Positions 7,915 to 15,406 of a stretch of DNA of 23,299 nucleotides are shown here, piece after piece. Source of the DNA: JBDKTK01 sp039680225 (GTDB taxonomy: Bacteria; Desulfobacterota; Syntrophia; Syntrophales; UBA4778); the NCBI GenBank assembly GCA_039680225.1, contig JBDKTK010000103.1, positions 1-23,299 of the forward strand, read 5' to 3'. A model generated the notes under the pieces. That model made no database searches, was not told where the DNA came from, and was given only the letters and a program-made list of their open reading frames with translations. Every line of letters starts with the position of its first letter. The stretch's first letter is position 1. Both the position numbers and the translations under genes were made by a program.

Positions 7915-8516
7915 TTTTTGCCAGAACCTTTGGCCGGCGCTTTATCGCTTTCAGCAGCCTGGCCTGAATCAGCGGGCTGTTTTAATGCGCAGGAAAGCGT
8001 AAATGCCTGTAGCTTTGTGTTTGCTATTATGGATTGCTTTGACGTCAATAAATCCACCGCACTGAACCTGGAGGTCTTTTCCAGGTTGTTCATGAACCGG
8101 GCAATTGCGGCATTGTCCCGGGCCATTCCTTCCAGCTTGAGTCCTTCTGCCGAACCTGCCAGGGTGGTCAGCCAGATCTGGCCGCCAGGCACGCTGGTCG
8201 TAATTTCGTCAAGGAGGATGACCGGCTTGAGGCGGTTTTCTTCGAGCGATTTGATTATCTGCAGTTTCTTCTCGACCGTTTTTTTATCAATCTTCACCTG
8301 ATTTATTTCGCCCGCTATCTTGGTCAGTTCAGTCAGGCGTTCTTCCTCGGTTTTGAGTTTTTCCTCAAGAGATCCCACCTGCATAACAAGATAGAGATGG
8401 ACCGAACCGATTATAAGAAGAAGTACGGCAACTCCGGAAACCGCAAGAATAAGCTTCCTCATTGCACTGTCGGACCTTTGCTGCTGCTGATAGGGGAGGA
8501 GATTTATTTTTACCAT
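7911..8516 (-). CDS. pilN: Type IV pilus inner-membrane assembly protein PilN
   Basis: This 201-residue protein begins with the conserved cytoplasmic peptide KINLLPY (residues 3-9), the PilN segment that binds the groove of PilM. One transmembrane helix (about 22-45) follows, then a coiled coil (SLEEKLKTEEERLTELTKIAGEINQVKIDKKTVEKKL) and a periplasmic ferredoxin-like domain (LLDEITTSVPGGQIWLTTLAGSAEGLKLEGMARDNAAIARFMNNLE). It bridges cytoplasmic PilM to PilO in the periplasm. The ATG overlaps the pilM stop by seven bases, and its TGA overlaps the pilO ATG. The residues visible and the order pilM-N-O-P-Q make the call secure. Confidence 0.95.
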   Translation of the reverse strand: MVKINLLPYQQQQRSDSAMRKLILAVSGVAVLLLIIGSVHLYLVMQVGSLEEKLKTEEERLTELTKIAGEINQVKIDKKTVEKKLQIIKSLEENRLKPVILLDEITTSVPGGQIWLTTLAGSAEGLKLEGMARDNAAIARFMNNLEKTSRFSAVDLLTSKQSIIANTKLQAFTLSCALKQPADSGQAAESDKAPAKGSGKK

Positions 8517-9559
8517 TTATCTCCCTTTCTCCTCAGCCCAAGCCCGACACAAGCGCAGAAAAGCGGGGCCATTTCATGGATCCATTCCGGGTCCAGCTTT
8601 TCTCCCAGAGAAATATTCCGGAACGGGTTGGCGATTTCAGTTTCAATGCTCAAACGCTGCATGAGCGATTCGGAAAAGCCTTTTATCTTGGCGGACCCGC
8701 CGCTCAGAAGGATCTGCTTGATGTACTCCCCTGAGAAAGCCGACCTGAAATAATCGACCGACCTTTCGATTTCCATCATTATGGGCTCCGCGAATTCAAG
8801 CAGGTCCAGATCATTCCCGTAGCGTTTCATCTGTTCGGCTTCTTCCGGTCCGACCGACATTTTCTGCCTGATTGCCTCGGTTATGGAATTGCCGCCCAGG
8901 GAGAAATCCCGCGAAAAAATGGAGCCGTTCTGCTTTATGACGTTTATATTTGTAATGCTTGCCCCGATATTGATCATGAACACTGTGTCGCGCTCATCGA
9001 TTTCGTAATTGGCTTCGAACATTGTTTCCAGAGCAAATGTATCGACATCGACGACGATAAGCTTAAGTCCCGCTTTTTTGAAGATGCTGGTATATGATTC
9101 GATTATTTCTTTTCTCGCAGCGACGAGCAGGACGTCGTTCATTCCTGTGGCATTCTCGCTTTCCCCCAGGACCTGGAAATCGAAATAAACGTCATTTATA
9201 TTTTCGATGGGGAGGTATTTGTCCGCCTCGTCATGGATGAGCTCTCGCAATTCGTTTCTTTCGAGAGGCGGGAATGCGGACTTCTTAATAATGACGGAAT
9301 GCCCGGGCAGCGATGTAACTGTGTTTGATGCGGAAGTGCCGCTTTGTTTGACAACGTATTTTAAGCGGCTCACCAGCTCATCTTGAGCAGCTTCCGAGAG
9401 ATCAGAGATCAAATCGCCGGGAAGTGGTTCGTAATAGATGTGATTTAAAACATAACCGCTGCTCGATTCGCCGATCTCAACCAGCTTGATCGAGCTTGCG
9501 CCGATATCAATGCCGAGAGTGCCTTTTTTGTTCGAGAAAAGCTTTGCTAAATTTATCAA
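8510..9559 (-). CDS. pilM: Type IV pilus assembly protein PilM, actin-like ATPase
   Basis: This 349-residue protein has the phosphate-1 loop GIDIGASSIKLVEI at about 16-29, LPGHSVIIKKSAFPPLERNEL in subdomain 1C, and VYFDFQVLG. Further on come FMINIGASITNINVI (phosphate-2 loop) and ILLSGGSAKIKGF (adenosine motif), the actin/FtsA-fold pattern of PilM. It forms a cytoplasmic ring bound to the PilN N-terminus. The start is TTG at 9559-9557, preceded by GAGGT with a six-base spacing; no better ATG exists nearby. It is the first gene of the pilus operon; the 92 bases upstream hold no convincing promoter. Length is normal for the family. Confidence 0.95.
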   Translation of the reverse strand: MINLAKLFSNKKGTLGIDIGASSIKLVEIGESSSGYVLNHIYYEPLPGDLISDLSEAAQDELVSRLKYVVKQSGTSASNTVTSLPGHSVIIKKSAFPPLERNELRELIHDEADKYLPIENINDVYFDFQVLGESENATGMNDVLLVAARKEIIESYTSIFKKAGLKLIVVDVDTFALETMFEANYEIDERDTVFMINIGASITNINVIKQNGSIFSRDFSLGGNSITEAIRQKMSVGPEEAEQMKRYGNDLDLLEFAEPIMMEIERSVDYFRSAFSGEYIKQILLSGGSAKIKGFSESLMQRLSIETEIANPFRNISLGEKLDPEWIHEMAPLFCACVGLGLRRKGDKW

Positions 9560-9651
9560 AATTCAACCTCAGGAATGAGCACGCGTCAAATTAAACCAAT
9601 TCTAAAAAGAAGTTGCGTTGGCCTTATTTAGCAACAAAAACCCTAAAAAAT

Positions 9652-9927
9652 TCAGTGTGCTGTATCACCAAACCGATAGACAATGTCTCCTTTCCGGACC
9701 ATGCCTAATTCATCTCTGGCGATTTTTTCTATGTACTTGGAATCCCCTCTCAGCAATAAAATTTCCGTCTTCAACGCCTGGTTTTCAGCGATGATCCTGG
9801 AATTGTCGTCTTTCAAAATTGAAAGTTTCTCATTCAGAATATAATTGTCAACCAAACCGTTGTTCCCAAACGCAATCAGGATAGTCATGAAAGCAAGAAA
9901 TATAATCAAGTATTTTCCTATTTTCAA
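9652..9927 (-). CDS. ftsB: Cell division protein FtsB / DivIC-like septum formation initiator
   Basis: This 91-residue protein has a short N-terminus, one transmembrane helix at about 5-22 (YLIIFLAFMTILIAFG), and a coiled coil at about 31-62 (LNEKLSILKDDNSRIIAENQALKTEILLLRG). The family C-terminal motif is IEKIARDELGMVRKGDIVYRF. FtsB/DivIC joins FtsL and FtsQ/DivIB in the divisome to activate septal wall synthesis. The start is TTG (9927-9925) preceded by CAGGGA at good spacing; the next in-frame Met is inside the membrane helix. It stands alone between the DUF39 gene and pilM, with a promoter-like sequence upstream. In many bacteria it lies next to eno, which is not seen here. Confident from topology and the C-terminal motif. 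Confidence 0.88.
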   Translation of the reverse strand: MKIGKYLIIFLAFMTILIAFGNNGLVDNYILNEKLSILKDDNSRIIAENQALKTEILLLRGDSKYIEKIARDELGMVRKGDIVYRFGDTAH

Positions 9928-9947
9928 ATAAATCCCTGCCGGAATAT

Positions 9948-9987
9948 AGGTTTAAACCTCTATATATCAATTTTGTTTATTCAACAA
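9948..9987 (-). promoter_or_regulatory. Possible ftsB promoter with overlapping 12-bp palindrome
   Basis: On the minus strand a TTGTTG box (9987-9982) is followed by a 17-base spacer and TATAGA (9964-9959), a moderate sigma-70-like match with a weak -35. A perfect 12-base palindrome, AGGTTTAAACCT (9948-9959), overlaps the end of the -10 box and the expected start region. That position would suit an operator, or it may be chance in AT-rich DNA. The ftsB ribosome site and TTG start lie about 20 bases further on. Confidence 0.3.
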
Positions 9988-10005
9988 GAGATTTTTTTAA
10001 GGGAT

Positions 10006-10041
10006 TTGCCGCAATATCAGACTATACGGACATTGCGGCAA
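10006..10041 (-). other. 10-bp inverted repeat downstream of the DUF39 gene, possible terminator
   Basis: TTGCCGCAAT (10006-10015) and ATTGCGGCAA (10032-10041) form a perfect 10-bp stem with a 16-base loop, 15 bases after the DUF39 stop codon in the direction of transcription. The RNA from the minus strand continues with AUCCCUUAAAAAAA, not a U run, so it is not a textbook Rho-independent terminator on that strand. It could stabilise the 3' end of the long upstream operon, aid Rho-dependent termination, or be a protein site. Confidence 0.45.
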
Positions 10042-10056
10042 TTAAAGGAACCGTTT

Positions 10057-11226
10057 TCACACAGAGGGAAGCAATACCTGGGGCTCGCCTAAAATGAATT
10101 CGCCCCTCTCAATCCAATCCTTGAGGATGGAAGCAATCTCGCGGGCCTTGAGATAACTTGACAATGGGGCCGTAGTGATTGCCTTGCCGTTGATTGTGAT
10201 ATTGCCGCTTCTGAGTTGCTTGTAGCTTACTTCCCCCAGGCTCTTGAGGTCGCCCTTGGGGTAATCCATGCTGTAGTCGAACACCTGAGTAAATATCTCT
10301 TCATCCTTGACAGCCGTGTACCGGGCCATTTCCTCATTGAGTACCGGGATAGGGATTCCGATCCCCACGTAGAGGGAAACCCCGTAGCCAAGTATGCTGG
10401 CGCCGACCAGCCATTGGGGGCTCATTTCTTTCAGGTTGCCGATTGTGGCTATATTTCCGGCCCCCTCCCGGGGGATGCCCTTGTCCGTCCGGGGCACGTT
10501 GGGGTTGTGCTGGGTGCCGTGCCAGGCGACATATCCCTGGGCCCCGCCCAGAAAGATCCTGGTACCGATCCCGATCGTCTTGTAGTACGGATCGTTGAAC
10601 AGGGGGCTCAATTGCCCGGAGGTCGAATAATTTGCATTCCCCAGCCTCGGCCTCAAAACGCCCATATATGTGTAAATTGTCCTGTCCGATACATTAACAG
10701 CGCAGTTATAATTCTGGTATGCATTGCGGGGCGAGAAGAGGACTGTATCCCTCAGTTCGTTGATAGTGATATTTTTCTCAAACTTGCGGGACGGGTAGCA
10801 ATCAGTCCCATAACCTTCAGCCCTCAGTCGAATCACATTGCCCGCAACCAGGTCCTCTATTACGTGGCCGCCGCCGTAATTGAATTCGCCGGGATAGACG
10901 CTGTTGAGAGGGTCCCCTTCCTGGACTTCAGTAGCGCCGAGATAGCAGTCGACCGCGGCAACCCCTCCGTAGGCCGGAACGTCATTGAGCCACACCTTGC
11001 TGGCCTTTATCTTCGGCGAAGTATGCCCGAAATTAATAAAAACACCTGAGGAGCACATGGGCGCAAAAGTACCGGTGGTAACAACGTCGACCCTGCGGGC
11101 CGCCTCGGTCTCGCCGTGTTTTTCCACGATATCAATCATTTCTTCGGCAGTGACGACGACAACTTTTCCCTGCCTGATCTTATCGTTTATCTCTTTAAAT
11201 GTTTTGCTAACCCTGTGCTTTTTCAT
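10057..11226 (-). CDS. DUF39 homocysteine biosynthesis protein (sulfide incorporation)
   Basis: This 389-residue protein matches the DUF39/HcyBio family (COG1900): RRVDVVTTGTFAPMCSSGVFINFGH, WLNDVPAYGGVAAVDCYLGAT, NYGGGHVIEDLVAGN, EGYGTDCYPSRK, GIGTRIFLGGAQGYVAWHGTQHNP and GVGIPIPVLNEE-like blocks. Family members in methanogens and sulfate reducers help form homocysteine from aspartate semialdehyde and sulfide. Cys58, Cys94 and Cys143 are candidate persulfide carriers; from memory, two conserved Cys are required in the methanogen protein. The larger versions carry C-terminal CBS domains, which are absent here, and the usual NIL-domain ferredoxin partner is not adjacent. The ATG is 12 bases after dut, and the ribosome site TGAGGTGG overlaps the dut stop, so it is co-transcribed with dut. 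It suggests an anaerobe using free sulfide. Confidence 0.88.
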   Translation of the reverse strand: MKKHRVSKTFKEINDKIRQGKVVVVTAEEMIDIVEKHGETEAARRVDVVTTGTFAPMCSSGVFINFGHTSPKIKASKVWLNDVPAYGGVAAVDCYLGATEVQEGDPLNSVYPGEFNYGGGHVIEDLVAGNVIRLRAEGYGTDCYPSRKFEKNITINELRDTVLFSPRNAYQNYNCAVNVSDRTIYTYMGVLRPRLGNANYSTSGQLSPLFNDPYYKTIGIGTRIFLGGAQGYVAWHGTQHNPNVPRTDKGIPREGAGNIATIGNLKEMSPQWLVGASILGYGVSLYVGIGIPIPVLNEEMARYTAVKDEEIFTQVFDYSMDYPKGDLKSLGEVSYKQLRSGNITINGKAITTAPLSSYLKAREIASILKDWIERGEFILGEPQVLLPSV

Positions 11227-11238
11227 CAGCCGGCCACC

Positions 11239-11700
11239 TCAATTTCCGGAATAACCTGTATGTCCGAATCCTCCTGGTCCTCTTTGAGTTTCGTCAAGAG
11301 ATTCTCCTAAATCCCAGACCGCCCGGGCCACTCTCTGGATCACCATTTGCGCAATCCTGTCTCCCCTGTTGACAATAAATTTCCGGGTCCCCAGGTTGAC
11401 GAGCAGCAGTTTTATCTCGCCCCGGAAATCCGAATCGATCGTCCCCGGCGAGTTGATCAGGGTTATGCCGTGCGATATGGCAAGGCCGCTCCTGGGCCTG
11501 ATTTGCGCTTCGTAACCTTCCGGAAGGGCTATGGCGATTGCAGTTTCAATGACCTTGCGCTCCCCGGGCCCTATTTCGACGGGCCCGGAAACCGCTGCGT
11601 GGATATCCATCCCCGCAGACCTGGCAGTCATGTACCTGGGCAGCGGCATATCACCATTGCCCGGCAGCTTTATTATCTTTATCCTGACTTCCTCAGTCAT
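11239..11700 (-). CDS. dut: Deoxyuridine 5'-triphosphate nucleotidohydrolase (dUTPase)
   Basis: This 153-residue trimeric-type dUTPase shows all five family motifs in order: AGMDI (29-33), PRSGLA (69-74), GTIDSDFRGEI (86-96, with the catalytic Asp89), RGDRIAQMV (112-120) and the C-terminal lid RGPGGFGHTG (140-149). It hydrolyses dUTP to dUMP and pyrophosphate in the cytoplasm, limiting uracil in DNA and feeding dTMP synthesis. Its ATG overlaps the M16 protease stop (ATGA), so it is coupled to that gene, and the DUF39 gene follows 12 bases later. Length and motifs are entirely normal. Confidence 0.97.
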   Translation of the reverse strand: MTEEVRIKIIKLPGNGDMPLPRYMTARSAGMDIHAAVSGPVEIGPGERKVIETAIAIALPEGYEAQIRPRSGLAISHGITLINSPGTIDSDFRGEIKLLLVNLGTRKFIVNRGDRIAQMVIQRVARAVWDLGESLDETQRGPGGFGHTGYSGN

Positions 11701-12986
11701 GCCGTCGAAGACTTCCGGGATGACAACCCAATATCAGCGAAAAGTTTCAGGGGCAGTTCCCCGCAAGGCACGTTTCCGATCGCCGCGAAACAGACATGCT
11801 TCGGGGAAAACATGTCCTCTGCAAGTTTTCTGACGTCGTCGGCGCTGACCGCTTCGATGCCTTCGACCGTCTCTTCCGCAGGAATATTCCGATGGAAATA
11901 GATCTCGTTCTTCGCGAGTTTCATCATCCTGTTATCGGTGCTTTCCATGCTGAGGAGAAAATTGCCTTTTATTTGTTCTTTGACCGAGCGAAGTTCTTTT
12001 TCAGTCAGGAGTTCCGTTTTTATCCTCTGCAGTTCTATAAACGTCAGTTCCGAAATCTCTTCGAGCCTCTCGCCGTCCGCTCCGAAGTATATCCCCAGCA
12101 TTCCCGTATCATGGAATGACACCATATAGGAGTGGATGGCGTAGGCAAGCCCTCTTTTTTCCCTGATTTCCTGGAACAGCCGGGAGCTCATGCTGCCGCC
12201 GAGCACGGCGTTGAGGATGAACCCGGGATACCGCAATTCACTGGCATACTGCGGGGCGGGCGCCCCGATTATCGCGTGGACCTGTTCGAGGTCTTTTTCC
12301 ATCACCGAACTTGAAGTCTTTACTTCCGGAATTTTCCCCGCCTTCCGCCTGATCTTTTTCCCGTTCTTTGCAAATTCCCTGCGGACCAGATTTACAAGAT
12401 CATCATGTTTCATATTGCCGGCCGCCGCAATCAGGAGGTTGTCCCCGGTGTAATTGCCCGCAAAGAAATCCAGCAGAGAGTCCCTGCCCAGGTTGCCTAC
12501 CGTCTCCCGCGTACCCAGGACGGGAAACCCCAGGGGATGGTTCTTCCAGAATATATCGCTGAAAAAATCATGGATATAATCGTCCGGGGTATCCTCGACC
12601 ATGTTGATCTCCTGGAGGATGACCGATCTTTCCTTTTCCAGTTCTTCGGGATCGAAAAGGGAATTGTTCAGGATATCGGCCAGCAGATCAATGGCGAGCG
12701 GCAGATGGTAATCGGGTATTTTAACGTAATAGGAAGTTACTTCCTTGCCGGTATAAGCATTGAGAATGCCTCCGACCGAATCTATCTCGGAGGCAATGTC
12801 CAGGGCGGACCGGGTCTTTGTCCCCTTGAAAAGCATATGCTCGATAAAATGCGCGGCCCCGTTGATGCTCGCCTTCTCATAACGGGAACCGCACCCAACC
12901 CATGCGCCTATGGAAACGGACCGGACATAAGTGATCTCTTCCGAGATGATCCTGATACCGTTGTCAAGAACGGTTTTTCGACACAT
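11697..12986 (-). CDS. M16 family zinc metallopeptidase (processing-protease-like)
   Basis: This 429-residue protein has the inverted zinc motif HFIEH at 46-50 (ligands His46 and His50, catalytic Glu49) and the distal ligand Glu126 in ERSVILQEINMVED, the HxxEH-X75-E pattern of M16 peptidases. The C-terminal half keeps the second LuxS/MPP-like domain (GSMSSRLFQEIREKRGLAYAIHSY, the typical R/Y region). Such M16B proteins are about 410-440 residues and often lie next to pnp and dut (B. subtilis MlpA/YmxG is one); substrates are generally unknown. No signal peptide is visible, so it is predicted to be cytoplasmic. The ATG lies 23 bases inside the 3' end of pnp and has only a weak ribosome site, implying coupling. 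The active site is complete. Confidence 0.93.
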   Translation of the reverse strand: MCRKTVLDNGIRIISEEITYVRSVSIGAWVGCGSRYEKASINGAAHFIEHMLFKGTKTRSALDIASEIDSVGGILNAYTGKEVTSYYVKIPDYHLPLAIDLLADILNNSLFDPEELEKERSVILQEINMVEDTPDDYIHDFFSDIFWKNHPLGFPVLGTRETVGNLGRDSLLDFFAGNYTGDNLLIAAAGNMKHDDLVNLVRREFAKNGKKIRRKAGKIPEVKTSSSVMEKDLEQVHAIIGAPAPQYASELRYPGFILNAVLGGSMSSRLFQEIREKRGLAYAIHSYMVSFHDTGMLGIYFGADGERLEEISELTFIELQRIKTELLTEKELRSVKEQIKGNFLLSMESTDNRMMKLAKNEIYFHRNIPAEETVEGIEAVSADDVRKLAEDMFSPKHVCFAAIGNVPCGELPLKLFADIGLSSRKSSTA

Positions 12987-15081
12987 TTTCGTTCAGCGCT
13001 TCTTTCCTGCTCAGACGGATTTTTCCGCTCTTGTCGATCTCCAGGACTTTTACGGCAACTTTGTCGCCTTCGTTCAGGATGTCGGTTACCTTGTTGACGC
13101 GCTCCTTGGCGAGTTGAGATATGTGCACCAGGCCTTCTGTGCCGGGCAGAATCTCGACAAACGCACCGAAATCGACGACCTTCTTGACCGTCCCGACATA
13201 TATTTTGCCTATCTCGGCCTCTTCGGTAAGCCACTTCACCATGGCGATGGCCCGGGCTGCCGCATCGGCGTCATTGGATGCTATCGTTACCGTTCCGTCG
13301 TCCTCGACATCAATATTAACTCCTGTCTCGCTTATAATCTGCCTGATATTCTTGCCGCCGGTGCCGATAACGTCGCGGATCTTCTCCGGTTTGACCTTCA
13401 TGGTGGTGATCCGCGGAGCATAAGGCGACAGTTCCTCGCGAGGCTGGGAGATGGATTCCCGAATCTTATCAATTATAAAAAGCCTTCCCTCTTTCGCCTG
13501 GTACAGGGCCTTGCGCAGCACGTCCTCGGAGAGCCGGTCGATTTTTATGTCCATCTGCATCGCCGTAACGCCGTTTTTCGTGCCGCATACCTTGAAGTCC
13601 ATATCGCCGGCATGGTCCTCGTCTCCCAGGATGTCCGACAGCACTATGACTTCGTCGCCTTCCTTAAGCAGTCCCATTGCGATGCCCGCAACCGTATCTT
13701 TAACAGGCACGGCCCCGTCCATCATGCACAATATCCCGCCGCATACGGTGGCCATTGAGGACGACCCGTTGGAAGACAGGATTTCCGATACGATCCTTAT
13801 AGTATAGGGGAATTCCTCGGGGGTCGGCAGTACTGGTATCAGGGCCCTTCTGGCCAGGGCGCCGTGTCCTGTTTCCCTTCTGCCCGGGCCGCGCAGCCCC
13901 TTAACCTCGCCCACACTGTAAGGAGGGAAGTTGTAATGGAGGATAAACGACCGCAACTCCTCTCCCGATATGTAATCGAGCCGCTGCTCGTCGGAAGACG
14001 TGCCCAGTGTCAATACCGCCAGGGCCTGGGTCTCGCCGCGTGTGAACAGTGCCGACCCGTGCGTTCTGGGCAGGAGCCCCGTCTCACAGGTTATCTTCCG
14101 GATGTCTTTAAAACCCCTGCCGTCGATTCTCTTTTTCTCGTTGATAATCATTTCCCGCAGGATGTTTCTTTCCAGTTTTTCCAGAGCGGCTTCGGCGTTC
14201 GGGCCGAGTTCTTCCTCGTGCTCCCGGACCTTCTGTTTGACCTGGTCAAGCTTTGCATACCTGTCGAGCTTTTCGGGCGTGTGGTATGCGGCTTTGAAAT
14301 CCGCTTCCGCCAGCTCTGAAACTTTGTTCATCAGGTCCGCATCTATCTCGACTTTCTCAAGCTCTCTTTTCTGCTTGCCTATAGTCTTCCGAATGTCATC
14401 CTGCAGCGCCATGACCGGCCCCATCTGCTCCAGCCCGAGCTTGATCGCTTCGACTATCGTATCCTCATCGACCTCGCGGGCGCCGCCTTCCATCATTACG
14501 AGGTTCACGGTTTCCGCGGCCCCGTTTTCGGCGGGTATCTTCCTGCCGCTCAGGAAAATATCGAGATCGCTCTGCCCGTACTGAGAGGCCGGCGGATTGC
14601 AGACGAGCTTCCCGTCAATGCGCCCAATCCTTGCACCGGCAATCGGGCCTTTGAAGGGGATATCCGATATTTCCAATGCGGCGGAGGCGCCGAGCATGGC
14701 CGCTATATCGGAATCATTCTCGTTATCCAGCGACAGCACCGTCGCGACGAGCTGGGTCTCATAAAAATATCCTTTGGGGAACAGCGGACGGATCGACCTG
14801 TCGATCATTCGGGAAATCAGTATTTCCCGTTCGTTGGGGCGGCCCTCACGTTTGAAGAACCCGCCGGGGATCTTGCCCGCTGCAAAGGTCATTTCCTGAT
14901 AATCCACGGTTAACGGGAGGAAATCCCCCCCCTCTCTTTTTTCCCTGGCCGAAACGGCTGTAACCAGCACTACTGTTTCCCCGTATGTCACCAGGACGGC
15001 GCCATTGGCCTGTCCGGCAACATAGTGGGCTTTCAGGGAAATATCCCGCCCGGCGAATGTTGTCTTGAATATTTCGCTCAT
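12964..15081 (-). CDS. pnp: Polyribonucleotide nucleotidyltransferase (PNPase)
   Basis: This 705-residue enzyme has the complete PNPase layout: a first RNase PH domain (from about 10), an alpha-helical linker, and a second RNase PH domain containing GSSSMATVCGG (phosphate binding) and DILGDEDHAGDMDFKV with the catalytic Asp/Asp/Lys set. A KH domain follows at about 560-618 (IRDVIGTGGKNIRQIISETG), then an S1 domain at about 625-693 (GKIYVGTVKKVVDFGAFVEILPGTEGLVHIS). It degrades RNA 3'-5' by phosphorolysis and can add tails; it is often part of the degradosome. The ATG has a strong AAGGAG site. It follows rpsO by 37 bases, the widespread rpsO-pnp pairing. I do not see a large stem-loop in the short rpsO-pnp gap like the RNase III site of E. 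coli. Confidence 0.98.
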   Translation of the reverse strand: MSEIFKTTFAGRDISLKAHYVAGQANGAVLVTYGETVVLVTAVSAREKREGGDFLPLTVDYQEMTFAAGKIPGGFFKREGRPNEREILISRMIDRSIRPLFPKGYFYETQLVATVLSLDNENDSDIAAMLGASAALEISDIPFKGPIAGARIGRIDGKLVCNPPASQYGQSDLDIFLSGRKIPAENGAAETVNLVMMEGGAREVDEDTIVEAIKLGLEQMGPVMALQDDIRKTIGKQKRELEKVEIDADLMNKVSELAEADFKAAYHTPEKLDRYAKLDQVKQKVREHEEELGPNAEAALEKLERNILREMIINEKKRIDGRGFKDIRKITCETGLLPRTHGSALFTRGETQALAVLTLGTSSDEQRLDYISGEELRSFILHYNFPPYSVGEVKGLRGPGRRETGHGALARRALIPVLPTPEEFPYTIRIVSEILSSNGSSSMATVCGGILCMMDGAVPVKDTVAGIAMGLLKEGDEVIVLSDILGDEDHAGDMDFKVCGTKNGVTAMQMDIKIDRLSEDVLRKALYQAKEGRLFIIDKIRESISQPREELSPYAPRITTMKVKPEKIRDVIGTGGKNIRQIISETGVNIDVEDDGTVTIASNDADAAARAIAMVKWLTEEAEIGKIYVGTVKKVVDFGAFVEILPGTEGLVHISQLAKERVNKVTDILNEGDKVAVKVLEIDKSGKIRLSRKEALNENVSKNRS

Positions 15082-15118
15082 TTCTTCTCCTTAGATCTAT
15101 TAGTGCAGAAGAGTTTAT

Positions 15119-15385
15119 TTATCTTCTGATTCCGAGCCTCTGAATCACCGCGCGGTATCTCTCGACATCCTTCTTCTTCAGATAGTCGAGGATCCTTCTC
15201 CTCTGGCCGACTATCTTGAGAAGCCCCCGGCGGGAATGGTGGTCTTTTTTATGTGACTTGAAGTGCTCGGTCAAATATTGAATACGCGCACTCAAAAGTG
15301 CAATCTGCACCTCCGGGGATCCCGTGTCGTTATCGTGGGACCTGTAGCTCGTGATTATCTCTTTTTTCTTGTCTGAAACTAACAC
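15119..15385 (-). CDS. rpsO: 30S ribosomal protein S15
   Basis: This 88-residue protein has the standard S15 sequence: HDNDTGSPEVQIALLSARIQYLTEHFKSHKKDHHSRRGLLKIVGQRRRILDYLKK and RYRAVIQRLGIRR. S15 binds 16S rRNA at the h20/h21/h22 junction and nucleates the platform of the small subunit. The start is a GTG (15385-15383) with a strong AGGAGGA site seven bases upstream. It sits 21 bases after truB and 37 bases before pnp. Length is the family norm. S15 often represses its own translation in other bacteria, but no such element can be identified here. Confidence 0.98.
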   Translation of the reverse strand: MLVSDKKKEIITSYRSHDNDTGSPEVQIALLSARIQYLTEHFKSHKKDHHSRRGLLKIVGQRRRILDYLKKKDVERYRAVIQRLGIRR

Positions 15386-15406
15386 AACTGTTCCTCCTTT
15401 TCATAT

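Noticed and set aside
9560..9651. Sigma-54 or sigma-70 promoter for pilM
   Set aside because: A TAGAAT box exists, but no -35 at proper spacing and no GG-N10-GC sigma-54 element; the TTGACG near 9587 would put the -10 on the ribosome site. A weak GTTGC/GCAAC hairpin there is also too short to call.
15082..15118. RNase III-type regulatory hairpin in the rpsO-pnp gap as in E. coli
   Set aside because: The 37-base gap has no convincing extended stem; only the pnp ribosome site is visible.
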